NCBI GenBank assembly: GCA_017996375.1
Contig: JAGOHC010000007.1
Coordinates: forward strand, 1-42,675
Source: Saprospiraceae bacterium
GTDB taxonomy: Bacteria > Bacteroidota > Bacteroidia > Chitinophagales > Saprospiraceae
Length of the DNA: 42,675 nucleotides
Direction of reading: 5' to 3'
Part shown: one piece after another, positions 16,543 to 25,255 of the stretch
Position numbering within the stretch: position 1 is the first letter of the stretch
Layout: each line of letters begins with the position of its first letter
The notes under the pieces: generated by a model
What the model was told of the DNA's origin: nothing
The model's input: the letters and a program-made list of their open reading frames with translations, nothing else
Databases searched by the model: none
Position numbers and translations under genes: made by a program

Positions 16543-17904
16543 ATGAAAAATATTTTTAAATTATACCTACTTACAGCCATACTCTTTTTTGGTAGTAGCT
16601 GTAGTAATTGGATAGATTCAGAACTCAACGTGGATCCAAATAATCCAGCAGAAGTTTCTATCAATACACTATTGCCGTCTTCTATGTCAAGCTTTGCTTA
16701 TGTATTGGGCGGTGATTATGGACGTTATACCAATATCTGGACGCAGCACCTCGCCGGTGTTGACCGCCAGCATTTAGCTTACGATGAATATCAAATTACA
16801 GAATCTGACGTGGATAATGCATGGAACAGTATGTATGCTACAACACTTCAAGATTTGAAAGTTGTTTTGGATAAAGCGTCAGCTTCAAACTCCCCACACT
16901 ATGCAGGCGTTGCCAAAATTATGACGGCTATGGCATTGGGTACTTTAGTAGATTTACATAACGATATACCGTACTCTGCGGCTTTTCAAGGCGCGAGTGA
17001 GATACATCCGGCTTATGACAAAGCTGACCAGCTTTATCTAAAAATGCAGACCATGCTCGCAGAAGCTGTGGATAACTTGGGTGAGACGGCAAGCACTTTT
17101 AAACCAGGTTCGGATGATATTATTTTTGGAGGCAATAAAGCAAAATGGATTGCTACCGCGAATACTTTGCGTGCACGTTATGCATTGCGTTTGTCAAAGA
17201 TTGACAACAACGCTGCAGCAACCGCATTGGGGTATATTGATGAAGGTGGCATCGGTTCTGCAGCCGATGACTGCGTAGTGAGGTTCGGTGCTACAGCTAC
17301 CAACGCTAACCCTTGGTTTCAATTTGAAGACCAACGTGGTGACGTAGTAATGGGCAAATTCTTCGTTGATTTATTAGTAAATACCAACGACCCTCGTGCT
17401 GGTCTGTTTGCTGCTGATCCATCTGCCGGTGGTTCACCTGCTGGAATACCAAATGCAGACGCGTCGCGTTTTGGTGCTTTTTATGCATCCTCTGATTCGT
17501 ATGTGCCACTTGTAACGTTTGCAGAATCCAAGTTTATCGAAGCAGAGGCAGCTTTCCGTACCAATAATGCTACAAGAGCAGCAACAGCGTTTAATGATGG
17601 AGTAAAAGGTGCGTTAGCAGCAGTAGGAGCTAGCGATGCCGCTTACGAAGCTGCTAACGCTAACGAAACAGCAGCTACAATTTCTTTGGAAAAGATATTG
17701 ACGCAAAAATATATTGCGCTCTACACACAACCGGAGAGTTTTGCAGATTGGAGAAGAACGGGTATTCCTAATATACCACTTGCTGATGGCCAGACGAAAT
17801 TCCCGCGCCGTTTCCCATATCCACAAAGCGAACGTTTGTATAACTCGCCAAATTATATTTCTGGTGTTACTGCTTTCGATAGAGTATTCTGGGATGTTGA
17901 ATAA
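16543..17904 (+). CDS. SusD/RagB-like outer-membrane lipoprotein
   Basis: This is the surface lipoprotein lid of the SusCD uptake complex. From the ATG at 16543 it has 453 residues; an ATG at 16534 adds three. The lipoprotein signal is short and hydrophobic and ends at lipobox FGSSC, after which SNWIDSELNVDPNNP is typical of mature SusD-like proteins. The helix-rich body (DNAWNSMYATTLQDLKVVLDKA, YDKADQLYLKMQ) and the C-terminal region EKILTQKYIALYTQPESFADWRRTG match the SusD-like_2 branch. It starts 30 nt after the SusC stop, so the two form an operon that ends at the terminator at 17937. Confidence 0.94.
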   Translation: MKNIFKLYLLTAILFFGSSCSNWIDSELNVDPNNPAEVSINTLLPSSMSSFAYVLGGDYGRYTNIWTQHLAGVDRQHLAYDEYQITESDVDNAWNSMYATTLQDLKVVLDKASASNSPHYAGVAKIMTAMALGTLVDLHNDIPYSAAFQGASEIHPAYDKADQLYLKMQTMLAEAVDNLGETASTFKPGSDDIIFGGNKAKWIATANTLRARYALRLSKIDNNAAATALGYIDEGGIGSAADDCVVRFGATATNANPWFQFEDQRGDVVMGKFFVDLLVNTNDPRAGLFAADPSAGGSPAGIPNADASRFGAFYASSDSYVPLVTFAESKFIEAEAAFRTNNATRAATAFNDGVKGALAAVGASDAAYEAANANETAATISLEKILTQKYIALYTQPESFADWRRTGIPNIPLADGQTKFPRRFPYPQSERLYNSPNYISGVTAFDRVFWDVE

Positions 17905-17936
17905 TTATTGATTAGGCATTATAAATATTCTAAGAT

Positions 17937-17980
17937 AAACGGGTCAGTTGCAATTTTGTAACTGACCCGTTTTCTTTTTA
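17937..17980. terminator. Bidirectional intrinsic terminator between SusD and GT9
   Basis: AAACGGGTCAGTTGCA (17937-17952) pairs with TGTAACTGACCCGTTT (17957-17972) as a 16-bp stem with one G-T pair and a four-base loop (ATTT). TTCTTTTT follows on the + strand and an A-rich stretch precedes it, so it can serve both convergent transcripts. Confidence 0.85.
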
Positions 17981-18013
17981 GGCACAATGTTATATTTATT
18001 AATTTTAACTTGC

Positions 18014-18997
18014 TTAGAGAAGCGTTGCAGCACCTGCAACTTCATCAGCAGCTATTTCATTCATACATTTAAAATGCCCTTTCGGGCAAACGTCATAACC
18101 TATTTTAGAACAAGGACGACAAGACAGTTTTTGTACTTCAATAATTTGAAATGGCTCTCCATTAGGTAAATATGGATACATACCAAAAGCTGGCACAGTG
18201 CTACCCCAAATACTTATAATTGGCTTGCGAAGAGCAGCAGCTATGTGCATCAAACCAGTATCGTGTGTAATTATTTTTTGGCATAAAGCCACCATAGCGG
18301 CTGACAAGTTGAGCGAAAGCTGCCCGCATAAATTGATAACGTATGTTCCAGTTTGTGTGGCAATTAGTTCACCGCGTTGAGCATCTTCTTTACCGCCCAA
18401 TAGTACAACAGGGATACATATTTTTTTGCAAATGGCAATGATTTGATTGTCAGGTAAACGTTTGGTTGCGTGGGCGGCACCAATGGCAAAAGCTATAAAA
18501 TTATTATTTGTAATATTTTGATTATCAATAATTTGCTGGGCATTTTGGATGTCATTTTCAGAGATAAAATAATCCAAACCTTGTTGGTCGTTGTGCACAC
18601 CTAAAGGTGCAACGGCTTGCATATACCTATCAACAATATGCACTGTCGGTAAAATATTGATATGCAATTTTACTAATAGCCATTTCTGAAAATTTAGCTT
18701 GTCGAAAGAAAAACTTGGGCAGCGAAAAAGCACTTTTAGTTGAAAACTACGCAGATTTTTGTGCAGGTCTATGATATAATCAAAACGCTCCTGACGAAGT
18801 TTTGCAGAAACTTCACTTACTCGTTTTTCGATACTCCACACCTTAGTAATGTACGGATTTTGCTCCAATATTCCCCGAAAGGATGACTTTGTTATATAAT
18901 GAATTTCTACATTCAACTGTTTGTATAAGCAACGAATCACCGGCGTTGTGAGCACAATGTCGCCAATAGAGCTAAAGCGTATTATGAGAATTTTCAT
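18014..18997 (-). CDS. Glycosyltransferase family 9 (heptosyltransferase)
   Basis: This 327-residue GT-B enzyme of the LPS heptosyltransferase family starts MKILIIRFSSIGDIVLTTPV, the canonical family N-terminus. The C-terminal donor site is THDTGLMHIAAAL followed by IISIWGSTVPAFGMYPY. A cysteine cluster (CRPC, CPKGHFKC) follows, shared with the GT9 at 11326. It is the third gene of a minus operon after the M48 peptidase and the short-chain dehydrogenase (5 nt from the latter). It probably acts in lipid A-core or related envelope glycan assembly. Of the three GT9 proteins in the window this is closest to the classical WaaF/WaaC pattern. Confidence 0.9.
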   Translation of the reverse strand: MKILIIRFSSIGDIVLTTPVIRCLYKQLNVEIHYITKSSFRGILEQNPYITKVWSIEKRVSEVSAKLRQERFDYIIDLHKNLRSFQLKVLFRCPSFSFDKLNFQKWLLVKLHINILPTVHIVDRYMQAVAPLGVHNDQQGLDYFISENDIQNAQQIIDNQNITNNNFIAFAIGAAHATKRLPDNQIIAICKKICIPVVLLGGKEDAQRGELIATQTGTYVINLCGQLSLNLSAAMVALCQKIITHDTGLMHIAAALRKPIISIWGSTVPAFGMYPYLPNGEPFQIIEVQKLSCRPCSKIGYDVCPKGHFKCMNEIAADEVAGAATLL

Positions 18998-19002
18998 GAA
19001 AT

Positions 19003-19704
19003 TTATAAGTCACCCAATTGTGGTCGAATAATCAATTCTTCAACAACGGCAGATGCTCCGAGCGTATATGCTCCATAAATTACGGCTGCAATATCTGTTG
19101 CATCCATAAGTCGTGGTGCAGGAAGAGACACGTCCGCCCACGAATCCGACCAAGTGGCACCCGGCAGAATTGCAGTCACTTTTATACCTTTGTTTTTCAA
19201 TTCCTCCCGCAATACTTTTGAGAACCCCAGCATTGCAAATTTAGAAATACTATACGAGCCGCCATTCGGATAGGCAACAATACTGGCGATGGAACACATA
19301 TTAAATATGTGTCCGCTTTCGCGGGATAGCATAGTAGGTAGCAATGCGCGAGTAAGGTAGTATGCGCTATACAAATTCGTCTCGATAAGTTGTTCTAATA
19401 TGCCGTCCTCCTCTTTATGAATCATGCCGGGAGTAAAAACGCCTACGTTATTTATCAGTACATCAACAAAATCCCATTGTTTTTTTATTTTTTCGGCAAA
19501 TGAAATAACGTCGTTCTTTTGGCGCATATCTACGGCATGCCCGATAAAATGCTGCTTAGGATATTTATCTTGTAAAAAGCTAATCAATTTTTGCACATCT
19601 TCGCCTGTTCGAGCGCATAGCGCAACATCGAACCCTTTTTCGGCGAATAATAAAACGATGGCTCGACCTATGCCTTTGGTCGCTCCGGTAATCACTAATT
19701 TCAT
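19003..19704 (-). CDS. Short-chain dehydrogenase/reductase (SDR)
   Basis: This classical SDR oxidoreductase is 233 residues from the ATG at 19704; a TTG at 19713 is a poorer start. The NAD(P) site is GATKGIG (about residues 7-13). The structural motif is NNVG, where most members have NNAG. Catalytic residues are the Ser in MCSIAS, and Tyr and Lys in YSISK. The FPG-like ILPGATWSD follows. It resembles the sepiapterin reductase/3-ketoacyl reductase-like branch of Bacteroidota, but the substrate is unknown. It lies 12 nt downstream of the M48 peptidase and 5 nt upstream of the GT9, so it is operonic. Confidence 0.9.
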   Translation of the reverse strand: MKLVITGATKGIGRAIVLLFAEKGFDVALCARTGEDVQKLISFLQDKYPKQHFIGHAVDMRQKNDVISFAEKIKKQWDFVDVLINNVGVFTPGMIHKEEDGILEQLIETNLYSAYYLTRALLPTMLSRESGHIFNMCSIASIVAYPNGGSYSISKFAMLGFSKVLREELKNKGIKVTAILPGATWSDSWADVSLPAPRLMDATDIAAVIYGAYTLGASAVVEELIIRPQLGDL

Positions 19705-19716
19705 AGTAGGCAATAG

Positions 19717-20505
19717 TTATTTCGGTTGCTTTCCGGAAAAATCGGCGATGGCTCTTTTTATTTCTTCCACACGATTCTCGGGGCTTGGGTGTGTACTCTG
19801 AAACTCTGGTACACGTGAACCACCTGAAGATTGCTCCAAAATACGCATCACACCTATCATCTGATTAGGGTCATAACCTGTTTCAATCATGTATTTTACG
19901 CCGAAGCGGTCAGATTCCAATTCATCTGCCCGTCCATATTTCATATTAACAAGTTGTCCGATAGTTTGCGCCATTTGAGCAGTGCTCACATCACCGGCAC
20001 CAACTACAACTGCGTTGAGCAAGCCGGATGTTAGCCCTTGTTGAGCAATATGTTCTGCGGAGTGTCGCCCAATAACATGCCCGATTTCGTGTCCTAATAC
20101 GCCAGCTAATTGGTCTTCATTTTCTAAACGCGAAAGAAGCGCATAGGTAATAAAAACTTGCCCGCCTGGAAGTGCAAAGGCATTGACTACTTCAGGGTCA
20201 GCCAATAAATGAAAATCAAATTGATAAGGTGATTGAACAGCTTCGGTATTTTTCCAAAGTTTGTTGCCGACATTTTTAACGAGTGCCTGCATTTTAGGGT
20301 CAGGGTGTAAGCCACCGTGTTGTGCTGCCATCTGTGGGGCAGATTGAAGTCCTAAAGCAATTTCTTGCTCCGGCGAAATGTCAATATGTTGCACTTCTCC
20401 AGTTACCGGATTCACGCTTTGCTTGCCGTAATAACTGATTACGGAAAAAATAGCAATACCCAAAGCGATGAGTAGGCGTGGATTTTGTAAAAGCCCTTTT
20501 AGCAT
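19717..20505 (-). CDS. M48-family (HtpX/Oma1/BepA-like) zinc metallopeptidase
   Basis: This 262-residue protease has one N-terminal hydrophobic segment (LLIALGIAIFSVISYYG) that serves as a signal or membrane anchor, placing the catalytic domain in the periplasm. The zinc site is HEIGHVIGRHSAEH, with the third ligand expected in the downstream ELESDRFGV segment (E in ExxxD). SVNPVTGEVQHIDISPEQEIALG is typical of M48C proteins that handle outer-membrane proteins or lipoproteins in Gram-negative bacteria. No TPR domain is present, so it is a short form. It is the first gene of the operon M48-SDR-GT9, behind a strong promoter match. Confidence 0.93.
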   Translation of the reverse strand: MLKGLLQNPRLLIALGIAIFSVISYYGKQSVNPVTGEVQHIDISPEQEIALGLQSAPQMAAQHGGLHPDPKMQALVKNVGNKLWKNTEAVQSPYQFDFHLLADPEVVNAFALPGGQVFITYALLSRLENEDQLAGVLGHEIGHVIGRHSAEHIAQQGLTSGLLNAVVVGAGDVSTAQMAQTIGQLVNMKYGRADELESDRFGVKYMIETGYDPNQMIGVMRILEQSSGGSRVPEFQSTHPSPENRVEEIKRAIADFSGKQPK

Positions 20506-20544
20506 ATTAAATTTATTATTATAACAGAATTAAATTTTAGCAAA

Positions 20545-20574
20545 CAAATTTAACGAAAAATTCATTAATACCAA
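20545..20574 (-). promoter_or_regulatory. Promoter of the M48-SDR-GT9 operon
   Basis: On the minus strand, TTG (complement of 20572-20574) is followed after 19 nt by TAAATTTG (complement of 20545-20552). This exact -33/-7 pair lies 40 nt before the M48 ATG. Confidence 0.5.
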
Positions 20575-20588
20575 CTTATTTGTTTTCT

Positions 20589-20596
20589 TATCTTTG
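20589..20596 (+). promoter_or_regulatory. -7 element for the phospholipase D-like gene
   Basis: TATCTTTG, an exact TAnnTTTG match, lies 52 nt before the ATG at 20649. No TTG is seen at -33. It lies back-to-back with the minus-strand M48 promoter in the same 143-nt gap. Confidence 0.35.
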
Positions 20597-20648
20597 TTCG
20601 TACAAACGCTCCGCGTGCATAAAAAATTCATCAATTAAATTAATATCA

Positions 20649-22856
20649 ATGAAAAAAATTTTTCTTTTAGGATTACTTTATACTTGCCTAATTGCGAATA
20701 TAAATGCCCAAATAGACATTGCGGTAGCACGCACACAAGCGGCGGGTACAACCGTGACGGTACAAGGCATTGCCACACACGGCGGTGAATTGGGCATCAT
20801 TCGCTATATTCAAGATGCTACGGGTGGTATTGCAGCATATCCGGGTACGGGCTCTCAAACCGGCTTTGCAAACGTAGCGAAAGGAGATTTAGTGCAAGTA
20901 ACTGGAGTGTTGAAGAATTATAATAACCTTTTAGAGATTGATCCCATTACTGCTTATACGATTGTATCATCAAATAACGCTGTGCCAACCCCGCTTACTG
21001 TTACGCCTAACGGTGTAGGGGAGGCTAATGAGGCAATATTAGTCAAAGTAGAACAAGCAACTTTTAGTGCTGCGGGTGGAGTGTTTGCCGTAGGCAATTT
21101 TACCTTTACAGCAAATGGCGAAACATCGCAAATTTATTTGAGAAGTGGACACCCACTAATCGGTACGCAAATTCCGTTGGCGAGTGTAAATATTACAGGA
21201 GTGGTTTCGCAGTTTAACGCGCTATATCAATTATTACCACGTTTGGCGGATGATATTCAAATTGCATCTACTTTCTTTTTGACTTCTAATCCTGAAGAGA
21301 CAAATATCATATCATCAGGATTTGATGTAACTTGGGGTACAAATGCAAACAGTACTACTACCTTGCGTTACGGCTTGGCACCGGATATGCTGACCAATAC
21401 GTTGACGGGTAGTGCAAACACAACAAACCATACAGTACAGGTGTCCGGTTTGCAACCAGCAACTGTTTATTATGTGCAAGCAGAATCTAACAATGGTACA
21501 ACAACAGTTACATCCAACATAGAAATTTTCTGCACCGCGTCCTTATCGTCAGGCAATATTAATATTCTTTTCAATAAGGGTGTAGATGGTACATTTGCCG
21601 AAGGTGCATACCCAATTACAGATTCTCCATCCGAAATAGAAAATGCCATTATTCACAGAATTAACCAAGCACAAACTTCTATTGATGTAGCTATGTTTAA
21701 TACAGATAGAGTTCCATTTGTGCAAGCACTTGAAGCGGCACACATGAGAGGTGTCCGCGTGCGATACGTTACGGATGTTAACAGTTTTAATGAAGCGTTA
21801 AGTAACCCTACGCCAAGTTTTAATATATTAGGAGGAAACGATGCCGCATTAATGCACAACAAATTTTACGTCATTGATGCCAACTCCGTTGGCGCATGGG
21901 TAATGATGGGTTCGTTAAATATGACGGATGTCAACGTAGGCAGCGATTATAATAATATGGTATTTATTCAAGACCAATCGTTAGCTAAAGCATACCAATT
22001 AGAATTTGAAGAGATGTGGGGTTCCTCCACAGCAACACCCGGTATTTTCGCCTCCCGTTTTGGTAGCACCAAAACAGATAATACGCCACATCGCTTCAAT
22101 ATTAATGGCATAGTGATGGAATCATATTTTTCGCCGAGCGATGCAACGACTAACCATATTGTCAATGCCGTAGAATCAGCAGACTCGGATTTGCAATTTG
22201 GGTTACTAACATTTACGATGAACTCTTTGGGTACGGCTGTTGTAGATGCTTCTAACGCGGATGTGAATGTGCGTGGATTGATTGACAATATTAACGACCA
22301 AGGTTCGGAATTTCCATACCTCACGGATAATGGTATTGATGTACGCGAACATACACCAACGGGCTCTTTACATCATAAGTATGCAATTATTGATGCCACT
22401 AATGATAACTCCGACCCTACTGTTGTGACTGGTTCGCATAATTGGTCAAATGCTGCTGAAACAGTGAATGACGAAAACACATTGATTATCCACAACAAAG
22501 ACATTGCAAATATATTTCTACAAGAATTTGAGGCGCGTTGGTGCGAAGTAACCGGCGGTGCAAACTGCACAACTGCAACCAATTATGTGCAAGAAATTGA
22601 CGGCTTTAGTGTGCAACTTTCGCCTAATCCGGCTGCAACAACCATAAATGCACAATTTACTTTAGCCACGCAACAAAATGTTTTAGTCAATATTTTTACC
22701 TTAGACGGGAAAAGATTACAAGCAACTTTGCTGCCCAATATTCAGGGTGAAACAGTACGCCAAATTGACGTAAGCAGTTTAGCCGTTGGGCAATATATTG
22801 TCAGCTTTTCGGTAAATGGCAAAGCTACTGCTCGTCAGCTTTCCGTAGTTCGTTAG
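20649..22856 (+). CDS. Secreted double-HKD phospholipase D-like protein with OB fold and T9SS tail
   Basis: I start at the ATG at 20649 (735 residues), which gives signal peptide MKKIFLLGLLYTCLIANINA. The upstream TTG at 20580 would only add non-coding-looking residues. Order of domains: an OB-fold nucleic-acid-binding-like region (about 25-125, VTVQGIATHGGELGIIRYIQD); a fibronectin type III domain (about 208-300); a first PLD half with HNKFYVID near residue 403 and GSLNMT; a second PLD half with HHKYAIID near 575 and GSHNWS; and a type A T9SS sorting domain from about 655 (LSPNPAATT). Both HKD motifs are intact, so it should be an active phosphodiesterase. The OB fold favours a nuclease over a lipase (inference). 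It is exported and probably attached to or released from the cell surface. Confidence 0.92.
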   Translation: MKKIFLLGLLYTCLIANINAQIDIAVARTQAAGTTVTVQGIATHGGELGIIRYIQDATGGIAAYPGTGSQTGFANVAKGDLVQVTGVLKNYNNLLEIDPITAYTIVSSNNAVPTPLTVTPNGVGEANEAILVKVEQATFSAAGGVFAVGNFTFTANGETSQIYLRSGHPLIGTQIPLASVNITGVVSQFNALYQLLPRLADDIQIASTFFLTSNPEETNIISSGFDVTWGTNANSTTTLRYGLAPDMLTNTLTGSANTTNHTVQVSGLQPATVYYVQAESNNGTTTVTSNIEIFCTASLSSGNINILFNKGVDGTFAEGAYPITDSPSEIENAIIHRINQAQTSIDVAMFNTDRVPFVQALEAAHMRGVRVRYVTDVNSFNEALSNPTPSFNILGGNDAALMHNKFYVIDANSVGAWVMMGSLNMTDVNVGSDYNNMVFIQDQSLAKAYQLEFEEMWGSSTATPGIFASRFGSTKTDNTPHRFNINGIVMESYFSPSDATTNHIVNAVESADSDLQFGLLTFTMNSLGTAVVDASNADVNVRGLIDNINDQGSEFPYLTDNGIDVREHTPTGSLHHKYAIIDATNDNSDPTVVTGSHNWSNAAETVNDENTLIIHNKDIANIFLQEFEARWCEVTGGANCTTATNYVQEIDGFSVQLSPNPAATTINAQFTLATQQNVLVNIFTLDGKRLQATLLPNIQGETVRQIDVSSLAVGQYIVSFSVNGKATARQLSVVR

Positions 22857-22881
22857 ATTATTCTATTAAATTACGTATACA

Positions 22882-22915
22882 AAAAAGCCGAATGGAATTT
22901 CCCATTCGGCTTTTT
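22882..22915. terminator. Bidirectional intrinsic terminator
   Basis: AAAAAGCCGAATGG (22882-22895) and CCATTCGGCTTTTT (22902-22915) form a 14-bp perfect stem with a six-base loop. The A-tract and T-tract serve the two convergent genes (PLD-like and metalloprotease). Confidence 0.88.
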
Positions 22916-22936
22916 ATATATGTAATGTGGCGGCTC

Positions 22937-25054
22937 TTACATTTTTACAAAACGAGAAGTGCGGATGTTGCCGCTCTGTGTTGTTTTAATAACGTAAACT
23001 CCATTTGCCCAACCATCAATTTGTAGCAAGAAATTATTGTTGCCTTCTAAGGCATCAAACTGTACTTGTAATAAATTTTTACCAGTAACATCCAAAACTT
23101 CAACAATGACATTTCCTGAGTGAATTGTATTGTAATCTAATGTAACAGTATTGACGGCATCTGCTGGATTTGGAAAAATATTAATAACAATATCTTTTAT
23201 ATACTGTACAGCAACCACACCGAGTTGGCGAGTTGTACCATCAAAATCAGTTTGAGAAAGGCGATAATAGTTAATACCTTGAAAAGGATTAGGGTCAATC
23301 AGTTCATATTGGCTATTTATAACACTATTACCAACACCTTTTATTTTTCCTAACAAGTTGTAATTGCGCCCGTTATTTGATTTTTCAATAGTGAAAAAAT
23401 CGTTGTTCACTTCTGATGCGGTAGTCCAGTTTAATAGAACTTGATTGGCATCGGTTAGTCTACCAGTAAAATTAATTATATCTACATTGAGTGGTGAAAG
23501 AGTACATGAACCATCGCCTGTACAGGTAGTAGGTAATGTTTGTAAAGGACAAGTGATATCCGTTAAAAGTGTCATTGCGGGTCTGCTGCAAGCAGTAGTT
23601 GATTGTGTTAAAACATAATTACCTCCAGCCAGCTCACATGAAGCGGATAATGTGCGGCGCAGACTATTGTTTGAAATAGCATAATGCATTGTTTTAGTGT
23701 TATCAATAACATGGTTTAATTGATGTCCATGACCTAATTCATGTAAAGCAACAGACTCAAAATCATAATTTGAAAAACCTATTGAAGTAGCATCACAATA
23801 ATACCAATTAGTTTCACCATCAAAAGCGACATCTATTTCTATAACACGCCAAATAGCAGGGGTGCCACACCCTGAATACCGACTAGTTGCTCTTCCCAAA
23901 ACACCTGCGGGTAATTGTGATGCACCTGAGGTATTATCGAATAAGATAATACTAGTACCATCACTTGCAATAGCAGTAATTGAGCTTACGCTACTACTCA
24001 TCTTCCAATTTACACCAGTACCTGTACTCGGGCAATTCCATGTTTTTAAAGCACGAACAAAAGCATTAACAGCATCTTTATTAGCACAGAAAGCATCATT
24101 AAAAGTAAATGTCATCCCTCCGGCATTGTTAATGTCCAGTAAACGTGCCCCAGTTAAATCAGTTAAATTTGTATATGCATAATCAATAGTCAAAGTTGAT
24201 GGGCTGGTTGATATGGCTCCGGCATTATCGCGAACTTGAATTGTGCCAGTTCCTGCGGGTGCGAGATTTGCATCAGAAGACCTCGAAGGTACTTTTACAA
24301 TAATTGCATTATCACCCCAGGAAATAATATCAGAAGCATTTGAATTTATGTAAGTGGCACCACCATCGTTGGCATTTTTAAACAAAACGTTTCCGGCACC
24401 TTGTGTTGCGCCAAAACCACTACCATTAATTGTAATTTGATCGCCAGTACCTGCTGTTGTATTTGAACCTGTTATGGAAATAGAAGTGATGCTTGGAGGC
24501 AACCTTTGACTACTGTTATGATGTGAAAAAGGCAAGTCGGCAATAGTTTTAAAATCATAACCTACAACTCTACTAACTGCGCTATATAAATCTGAAGGTG
24601 TTGAAAATGAATAAAAGCCATTGGTGAATATCTGCCCATGAAAGTTATAGGAAAAAAAACCTTGTGTGGCTGCATAACATTCATACAGAGTTTCAGATGA
24701 GCGAACAGAGGATGGAATAAGCGCAAATAATCCAAGCTGACCAGCAAAAAAATGATTTTCTTCAGAAGTAATTTGCAAATCTAAATCAACTTGACCACCC
24801 ATTGTAACAACAGAAATAATTGGCATTTGCCATTGAGCATCATTACTCTTTAAAACTTTATACACTTGAATATGGTGCTTAGTATAAATATTTTCGTGCT
24901 GCTCATCCCAAAAGGATTCGACATCTAAAACCCGCCCTTCGATAATATAAGCGGAGGAGTTGAAAAGTTGCTCGGTAGAAATTTGGAAAATTTGTGACAA
25001 ACAAATTGAGGATACACTCAACGTGCAGAATAAGAGGGATAAAAATCGTTTCAT
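22937..25054 (-). CDS. Secreted metzincin-like zinc metalloprotease with IPT/TIG domain and T9SS tail
   Basis: This 705-residue exported protease has signal peptide MKRFLSLLFCTLSVSSICLSQ. An IPT/TIG Ig-like domain lies at about 190-300 (PPSITSISITGS...ITINGSGFG). The catalytic domain centres on ALHELGHGHQLNH, giving zinc ligands H438, H442 and H448, catalytic E439 and a Met-turn at M456 (TMHY). In classic metzincins position 8 of the motif is Gly, but here it is Gln445, with Asn447 near the third His. The C-terminal half has an Ig-like segment (VLLNWTTASEVNNDFFTIEKS) and ends in a type A T9SS tail (IFPNPADAVNTV ... GVYVIKTT). It is convergent with the PLD-like gene. The roughly 200-nt gap to the DUF1501 gene shows no clear promoter. 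Confidence 0.87.
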   Translation of the reverse strand: MKRFLSLLFCTLSVSSICLSQIFQISTEQLFNSSAYIIEGRVLDVESFWDEQHENIYTKHHIQVYKVLKSNDAQWQMPIISVVTMGGQVDLDLQITSEENHFFAGQLGLFALIPSSVRSSETLYECYAATQGFFSYNFHGQIFTNGFYSFSTPSDLYSAVSRVVGYDFKTIADLPFSHHNSSQRLPPSITSISITGSNTTAGTGDQITINGSGFGATQGAGNVLFKNANDGGATYINSNASDIISWGDNAIIVKVPSRSSDANLAPAGTGTIQVRDNAGAISTSPSTLTIDYAYTNLTDLTGARLLDINNAGGMTFTFNDAFCANKDAVNAFVRALKTWNCPSTGTGVNWKMSSSVSSITAIASDGTSIILFDNTSGASQLPAGVLGRATSRYSGCGTPAIWRVIEIDVAFDGETNWYYCDATSIGFSNYDFESVALHELGHGHQLNHVIDNTKTMHYAISNNSLRRTLSASCELAGGNYVLTQSTTACSRPAMTLLTDITCPLQTLPTTCTGDGSCTLSPLNVDIINFTGRLTDANQVLLNWTTASEVNNDFFTIEKSNNGRNYNLLGKIKGVGNSVINSQYELIDPNPFQGINYYRLSQTDFDGTTRQLGVVAVQYIKDIVINIFPNPADAVNTVTLDYNTIHSGNVIVEVLDVTGKNLLQVQFDALEGNNNFLLQIDGWANGVYVIKTTQSGNIRTSRFVKM

Positions 25055-25255
25055 AAAATAGAATTTTTGAGTGTTATATGTTCTCTGATTGTAACTTATA
25101 ACGGGGGTGAAAAATATGCCTTGAGAGAATACGTAAATTATTCAATAAAAGCAGTTGAGAAATAAAATAGTCATTATAAAATCAAAGCGAAGTTATAAAA
25201 AAAACATAAAAGAACCAAAAAGTGACTGACATAAAAAATAATTTATTAAACTACA

